Assembly: GCA_013285705.1 (NCBI GenBank)
Contig: JABDHA010000012.1
Location: 1 to 56,620 of the forward strand
DNA from: Acidobacteriota bacterium
Lineage (GTDB): Bacteria > Acidobacteriota > Terriglobia > Terriglobales > Acidobacteriaceae
DNA length: 56,620 nucleotides
Direction: 5' to 3'
This document shows positions 52,169 through 56,620 of this stretch, piece after piece. The notes under the pieces were generated by a model. That model ran no database searches and had not been told where the DNA came from. It saw only the letters and a program-made list of their open reading frames with translations. The first letter of the stretch is position 1, and every line of letters starts with the position of its first letter. A program made the translations under genes and the position numbers.

Positions 52169-52684
52169 TTAGTTACCAATCTGATAAGCGAAGGTAAACC
52201 GTCCAATCTGGATCAAAGACTTATCTCCCGGAGGCCAGATGCGAAATGATTCGACACGTGTGATGGACGCATTCCTTACCGCCTCCACGCTGCCAAGAAA
52301 TTTTCCACTCGCAGCCTCGTAGAAGTTTACGGTCAGGGAGTCTTCGTTGTGTTTCCAACCGATCAGATATTCTCCAGGGCTTAACTGGAAATCACCGATC
52401 TTTAACGGAGCCTGTGCGAGAAAGAAGTGCGAATACTTGCCTTCGGCGGAATATCCTGCCGTGATGAGCACAACTCCTGCAACATATTTCCCTTTGCCAT
52501 CCGTAATGCCGGAAGCGGTTCGCAGCTCCGTTTCGATGCGCTCCTGAATAACAGGCGCTCGTGCCGGAATCATTGCTTTCAACTCTGCCTCGGTCGCCAC
52601 GCGCCACGCGCCTGACCTTGCCTCTTGCGCTAAAGAAAAGATCCCGGCCGCGAAAAGCAGCAGAAAGGCAAAGCTCCATTTCAT
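52169..52684 (-). CDS. Secreted protein, unknown function
   Basis: A 171-residue exported protein. The signal peptide is MKWSFAFLLLFAAGIFSLAQ from ATG 52684; the frame runs back to 52714, overlapping the regulator gene. The mature part has ATEAELKAMIPARAPVIQERIETELRTASGIT, then a beta-rich half (FFLAQAPLKIGDFQLSPGEYLIGWKHNEDSLTVNFYEAASGKFLG) that resembles the small acidobacterial secreted family seen at 35359. It lies 13 bases after the response regulator stop and is probably co-transcribed. Confidence 0.75.
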   Translation of the reverse strand: MKWSFAFLLLFAAGIFSLAQEARSGAWRVATEAELKAMIPARAPVIQERIETELRTASGITDGKGKYVAGVVLITAGYSAEGKYSHFFLAQAPLKIGDFQLSPGEYLIGWKHNEDSLTVNFYEAASGKFLGSVEAVRNASITRVESFRIWPPGDKSLIQIGRFTFAYQIGN

Positions 52685-52697
52685 GTAGATCTTTAAG

Positions 52698-53324
52698 TTA
52701 GTCAAGATGCACAATCCCCCGCTGCAGCGCGGTCGTCGCAGCCTGTGTTCTGTCGTTCACGCCCAGCTTGCTGAGAATGCTGTTGATGTGCGTCTTCACC
52801 GTAGCTTCCGAAATAAACAGATCGCTCGCGATTTCCTTATTGCTCCGGCCCCCGACAATTCGCTTCAACACATCCAGCTCACGCCCGGTGAGCGATGGCC
52901 CTCCCATACGTTCGGCGAGCCGTTCTGCAACTACAGCAGGAATACGCGATTTGCCGCCATGCACAGTGCGTATCGCATCAGTCAGCTCATCCGCATTCAT
53001 GCCTTTCAGTAGATATCCCTTTGCACCCGCCTGCAATGCGCGGTAGATATCCTCATCCCCATCGAATGTGGTTAAGACGATAATGCGCGCGGAGGGAAAC
53101 TCTTCACGTATATGTGTAATGGCCTCCACACCGTTCTGTTTCGGCAGGCGAAGATCCATCAGAGTGATATCCGGACGATGCACGCGATATAGATCGACAG
53201 CCTCCGAGCCATCGGAGGCCTGCGCAACTACTTTCATATCCGGAAGTGTTCCAATGAGGGCGACAAGCCCCTGGCGCACAATGTGGTGGTCATCTACCAC
53301 CATGATCTGAATCAATTCGTCCAT
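52698..53324 (-). CDS. NarL/FixJ-type response regulator
   Basis: A 208-residue regulator. The receiver domain (1-120) has acidic DD at 11-12, phosphoryl-acceptor Asp57 (LMDLRLP), Thr at LTTFDG and Lys in AKGYLLKG. The LuxR-type helix-turn-helix is about 145-203 (LTGRELDVLKRIVGGRSNKEIASDLFISEATVKTHINSILSKLGV). It starts 10 bases after the sensor kinase gene, its evident partner. Confidence 0.97.
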   Translation of the reverse strand: MDELIQIMVVDDHHIVRQGLVALIGTLPDMKVVAQASDGSEAVDLYRVHRPDITLMDLRLPKQNGVEAITHIREEFPSARIIVLTTFDGDEDIYRALQAGAKGYLLKGMNADELTDAIRTVHGGKSRIPAVVAERLAERMGGPSLTGRELDVLKRIVGGRSNKEIASDLFISEATVKTHINSILSKLGVNDRTQAATTALQRGIVHLD

Positions 53325-53334
53325 GCAATCCTTC

Positions 53335-56300
53335 TTAAATCGATACGTCGATTTGAATCTCTGTGCCTTTATCCTTAACGCTGGTCACGCTGAAGCGCGC
53401 GCCAATTTGTTCTGCGCGTTCCCGCATGCCTGTAAGACCAAAATGCCCGTTCTGCCTGTAATCATCCAGATTGCCTTCGAAGCCGCGTCCATCATCTTTG
53501 ATTGTCATGCGAAGCAACTTTTCCTGAAACAGCAAAGTAACGTCGGCATGCTCCGCATGCGCATGGCGAACAATATTCGTCATCGCTTCCTGACCAATGC
53601 GAATCAACTCAGCCTCGATGCGCCCATCGACCGGCCGAAATGTTCCGCTCACCTGGACCCGCGCCTTCACCCCGCTACTTGCCGTGATGCGTTCCGCAGA
53701 ATGCGTCAGCGATGCTGCGAGATCATTCTGTACCCCTCCTTGCGAACGCAGATTCCATATGGAACTGCGCGCCTCTGCCAGGCATTCCCGAGTTAATATC
53801 CGTGCCTGCTCCAGATGCTCCCTTGCAGCCTCCGTCGAGGTAGAGAGCAATCTCGATACAACTTCCAGTTGCACGGAGACGGCGACAAATCCCTGCGCCA
53901 GGGTGTCGTGAATTTCACGCGCGATACGATTGCGCTCAGCCAGCACAGCGCTGAAGCGCGATTCCACGCTGCGGACACGCCATCGGTAGGCTTCGTAAAC
54001 CGCAAGCGTTAATGAACCCAACAGCAGCAGATAAAACCAGTACGTCTGATAGAAATGGGGACGCAGTCGAAAACTGAATGTCGCTGCCTCTTCGCTCCAC
54101 ACTCCATCGTTATTGCATGCCATCACGTGAAAAGTGTGGCGCCCCGAAGGAATATTTGTGTAATACGCAACGCGGCTCGCGCCCGCATCTACCCAGTCGC
54201 GATCAAGGCCATCGAGCTTGTAGCGAAAGCGAACCTTTTGCGGGGCGACGAAGCTCAGCCCGGCATATTGAAACGCGAAACGCGTATGGCCAGGCGAAAT
54301 TTCCGCTGCCTGTTGCATTGGCAATGCAGCATCATCGACGGAAACTTGTTCGATCGCTACCAGCGGCGGCACATGGTTCACAGGCATGTGAGCTGGATCT
54401 ACCGTTGTCACGCCGCGCAGCGTGGCAAACCAGAGCATTCCGTCTTTCGTCTTCCATGCAGCCGGATGACCGCCGCTGCTGCACTCGCTGATGCGCATCC
54501 CATCGGCTGTGCCATACCTGTCTGGCGTAATCGAATCCAAAGATCCAGCAGCCATTGCAGTGAGTTGCTTCTTGCTGACGCGAAAAATCCCCTTGCTCGA
54601 TCCCAACCAGAGTTGCCCATCTGCATCTTCAAGAATTCCGTAGATATCCTGCGGCAGATGCGCACGCCCTTGAGCAAAGCTGACAAACTTCCCGCCGCTT
54701 CTCGCATTCAGTCCGCCACCATCCGTGCCAATCCAGAGCGTTCCATCCGAGTCCTGATAGAGCGCCGTAATCACGTTGCTCGAAAGGCCCTGTTCCGTGG
54801 TGTAATTCGTGAAACTGCCATTTGCAAAATGCGTTAATCCGCCCAGCGTCCCAATCCAAAAGCTACCGTCCCTGTCCTGCAGAACAGCGCCAACCAGATC
54901 GCTGCCTAAACCGTCCGTCGCGGAATACGTCGTAAATTTGCCGCCCTTATAAACCGACATCCCGTGACGCGTACCAATCCATAACGAACCGCTGCGATCT
55001 GTGTAGAGCGAGCGCACAAAATCATCAGCAAGGCCATCTGCGGAAGTAAACACGGTGGCGCGGTTTCCGCTTACACGATTCAGCCCATCCGGAGTGCCGA
55101 TCCAGAGATCGCCATTGGCATCATCTGTAATCGCCAGCGCGACATTGCTCGACAAACCGTTCGCGGTAGACAGTGAGACGAACTGTCCATTCTCATATTT
55201 GTCGACTCCGCCGCCATTTGTACCCACCAGCACCGTACCATTGCGCTGCTGATATACGGAGCGAACCAGATCGTCCGTCAATCCGTCCTGCGAAGTATAG
55301 GTGGTAAATTTTCGATCGCGCAGAACACTCACACCTCCTGACTCAGAGCCGAGCCACAGGCTGCCTTCGCGATCTTCATAGAACGCGAGCACCAGATTGC
55401 TCGATAGACCTTGCCTGGGCGTGAGTGCAGAAACCTGTCCGGCAAAGATGCGCGCCACTCCATGATTGGTGGCTGCCCATATGGCATGCTCGCGGTCTTC
55501 GAATATGCCGACGACAGAATTTCCCGGCAAGCCTTCGCGAGTCGTAAAAACCTGTGTGGATTTGCCATCGAATTCGCCGAGCCCGCGCATCGTACCAATC
55601 CAAAGACGACCGTCAGCCGCGCGAAACAGACTGGTAATATCGCTCCCCAGCGCATCCGGAAGAGGAAACGGTTTGGATGTTCCATCCGGAGATAGCGTCT
55701 TCAACCCTGTATGAAACCCGACCCACACGTCTCCTTTCACATCGGAAGCAAGAGCCTGCACCTGCTCTCCTGTCATCACCACGGCTGGATTGGACGCATG
55801 CCCGGACTCCATCTTGACCAGACTGGTGCCGGAACGAATCCAAAGAGAGCCATCGGATGTTTCTGTAACTGTATTTGTGGCAGATAATCCTTGAGGAAAT
55901 GAAAACGCTTGAAAACGTCCATTCGCGTATTTCCCCACTCCGCCAGTGGTCAGCACCCACAAATTGCCATCATGGCTCTGATAGACCGACCATATGGAGT
56001 TCGCAGGCAATCCATCATTCCTCGTAAATAGCTTGAATCGTCCGTCCTGCAGACAGGTGAGTCCGCCCGACGTGCTGATCCATAACGCACCACGTTCATC
56101 CTCAAACAAGCTGTAGATCAGGTCGCTGCCAAGCTGCGGCGTATTGCTTTTATCGAATATGGCGAACTGCATTCCGTCAAAGCGGACCAGACCAGCCTCC
56201 GTAGCAAACCACAAGTAGCCGTCATGGGTCTGCAGAACGGCATGCACCGTGTTTTGCGGAAGCCCATCATCGGTCTGCCACGATTGGTAGCCATAGTGCT

Positions 56301-56397
56301 GGAGCGGGTAGCGCGGATCGAGCGCAGTTGCCCATCGTGTGGTCAGGAAGAGCAAACCGATACAGCAGGCATTCCAGAAATGGCGGCGGATGGGCAT
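53335..56397 (-). CDS. Propeller-domain sensor histidine kinase
   Basis: A 1020-residue one-chain sensor. Signal segment (ACCIGLLFLTTRWATA), then about 14 Reg_prop repeats (about 40-670, with the recurring GLPxNxVxxxxxDxxGxLWIGT pattern) forming two seven-bladed propellers, a Y_Y_Y domain (about 690-770), one membrane helix (about 778-797, FYLLLLGSLTLAVYEAYRW), and a HisKA_3 domain with His830 (REIHDTLAQG). The HATPase_c domain ends the protein (EAMTNIVRHAHAEHADVTLLF, DDGRGF, GHFGLTGMRERAEQIGA). The periplasmic propellers resemble those of gut polysaccharide sensors, so a glycan or oligosaccharide ligand is plausible. It forms a two-component pair with the gene at 52698. Confidence 0.97.
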   Translation of the reverse strand: MPIRRHFWNACCIGLLFLTTRWATALDPRYPLQHYGYQSWQTDDGLPQNTVHAVLQTHDGYLWFATEAGLVRFDGMQFAIFDKSNTPQLGSDLIYSLFEDERGALWISTSGGLTCLQDGRFKLFTRNDGLPANSIWSVYQSHDGNLWVLTTGGVGKYANGRFQAFSFPQGLSATNTVTETSDGSLWIRSGTSLVKMESGHASNPAVVMTGEQVQALASDVKGDVWVGFHTGLKTLSPDGTSKPFPLPDALGSDITSLFRAADGRLWIGTMRGLGEFDGKSTQVFTTREGLPGNSVVGIFEDREHAIWAATNHGVARIFAGQVSALTPRQGLSSNLVLAFYEDREGSLWLGSESGGVSVLRDRKFTTYTSQDGLTDDLVRSVYQQRNGTVLVGTNGGGVDKYENGQFVSLSTANGLSSNVALAITDDANGDLWIGTPDGLNRVSGNRATVFTSADGLADDFVRSLYTDRSGSLWIGTRHGMSVYKGGKFTTYSATDGLGSDLVGAVLQDRDGSFWIGTLGGLTHFANGSFTNYTTEQGLSSNVITALYQDSDGTLWIGTDGGGLNARSGGKFVSFAQGRAHLPQDIYGILEDADGQLWLGSSKGIFRVSKKQLTAMAAGSLDSITPDRYGTADGMRISECSSGGHPAAWKTKDGMLWFATLRGVTTVDPAHMPVNHVPPLVAIEQVSVDDAALPMQQAAEISPGHTRFAFQYAGLSFVAPQKVRFRYKLDGLDRDWVDAGASRVAYYTNIPSGRHTFHVMACNNDGVWSEEAATFSFRLRPHFYQTYWFYLLLLGSLTLAVYEAYRWRVRSVESRFSAVLAERNRIAREIHDTLAQGFVAVSVQLEVVSRLLSTSTEAAREHLEQARILTRECLAEARSSIWNLRSQGGVQNDLAASLTHSAERITASSGVKARVQVSGTFRPVDGRIEAELIRIGQEAMTNIVRHAHAEHADVTLLFQEKLLRMTIKDDGRGFEGNLDDYRQNGHFGLTGMRERAEQIGARFSVTSVKDKGTEIQIDVSI

Positions 56398-56463
56398 CGT
56401 TTGCGGCTATCACGAATACTACACATCCAGAGCGACAGAATACTCCACCAAAAGGTTGAGGCC

Positions 56464-56620
56464 CTATACCTTGCTCCGACGGCGTTTCACCCACACCTTG
56501 TCAGCCGCCGGAGAGCCAATCGTGAAATCGCCTTTCGCCGTTTCAATGGCAACCGTCTGATCGTAATTTTTCTGCACGACGCGCACCGCTCCCTCCGGCT
56601 CGATACCTGCCTGATGAAGA
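56464..56620 (-). CDS. C-terminus of FeoA/DtxR-like protein, cut by window end
   Basis: A frame open to the window edge and ending TAG at 56464-56466 encodes 51 residues: LHQAGIEPEGAVRVVQKN at the start and ADKVWVKRRRSKV at the end. This fits the SH3-like FeoA domain that ends DtxR/MntR-type metal-dependent regulators (GI-P-G-V-V pattern, then A-VWV). The N-terminal DNA-binding half would lie beyond the window. It stops 66 bases upstream of the sensor kinase start, on the same strand. Confidence 0.55.
   Translation of the reverse strand, partial: LHQAGIEPEGAVRVVQKNYDQTVAIETAKGDFTIGSPAADKVWVKRRRSKV

Noticed and set aside
1..56620. CRISPR arrays
   Set aside because: No regularly spaced direct repeats were seen; the only tandem repeats are the 12-bp pair at 1601 and the coding domain repeats at 15187-15702.

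Overview
The window looks like chromosomal DNA of an Acidobacteriota species, most likely order Terriglobales (Granulicella/Edaphobacter/Terriglobus-like). This is an inference from gene content: an Oar-type TonB-dependent receptor, a Ser/Thr kinase with TPRs beside a Sigma70_ECF-type sigma factor, a beta-propeller sensor kinase, NHL/IPT-repeat secreted proteins and many Tat or Sec-exported enzymes for polysaccharide use. No rRNA, complete tRNA or CRISPR was seen.

Region 1 (1-7938) is an integrated mobile island whose left end lies outside the window. It carries a tyrosine integrase, a coupled three-gene minus-strand cassette (small protein, HNH endonuclease, AP2-like DNA-binding protein with an unknown helical C-terminus), a serine recombinase, and a restriction-modification cluster (5-cytosine methyltransferase, probable restriction enzyme, Vsr repair endonuclease). 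Its right end appears to be a 20-bp copy of a tRNA 3' end (7919-7938). Paired CTTGTAC direct repeats lie just inside both visible ends (31-58 and 7833-7859), as expected for integrase arm sites.

Region 2 (7939-9786) holds small unknown genes, among them a zinc-ribbon protein, with a good terminator and an unusual long hairpin. Region 3 (9787-13320) is an ECF42-type sigma factor with its usual DGPF/YCII partners and two DHFR/RibD-like reductases; two look-alike promoters precede the target genes. Region 4 (14412-17027) is one large secreted repeat protein.

Region 5 (17202-24194, minus) reads as a sulfate-ester uptake and desulfation operon: TonB-dependent receptor, Tat-exported sulfatase, formylglycine-generating enzyme and a TonB-like protein. 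Region 6 (24695-31683) mixes an acyltransferase, a Tat-exported mannonate-dehydratase-like enzyme, DinB, a Tat-exported SDR, an AraC regulator and a divergent bicupin. Region 7 (31756-36633) holds a kinase-TPR protein, a lipoprotein, a small secreted protein and a divergent ECF sigma factor.

Region 8 (37127-42216) has a secreted type I pullulanase and an M61 peptidase. Region 9 (42278-48094) is an aromatic amino acid supra-operon, trpC-trpF-trpB-trpA-chorismate mutase-DAHP synthase-tyrA. Region 10 (48210-56620) has a GH2 glycosidase, a CocE/S15-type hydrolase, and a minus-strand two-component operon (propeller sensor kinase, LuxR-type regulator, secreted protein). The window ends in the C-terminus of a FeoA/DtxR-like protein.
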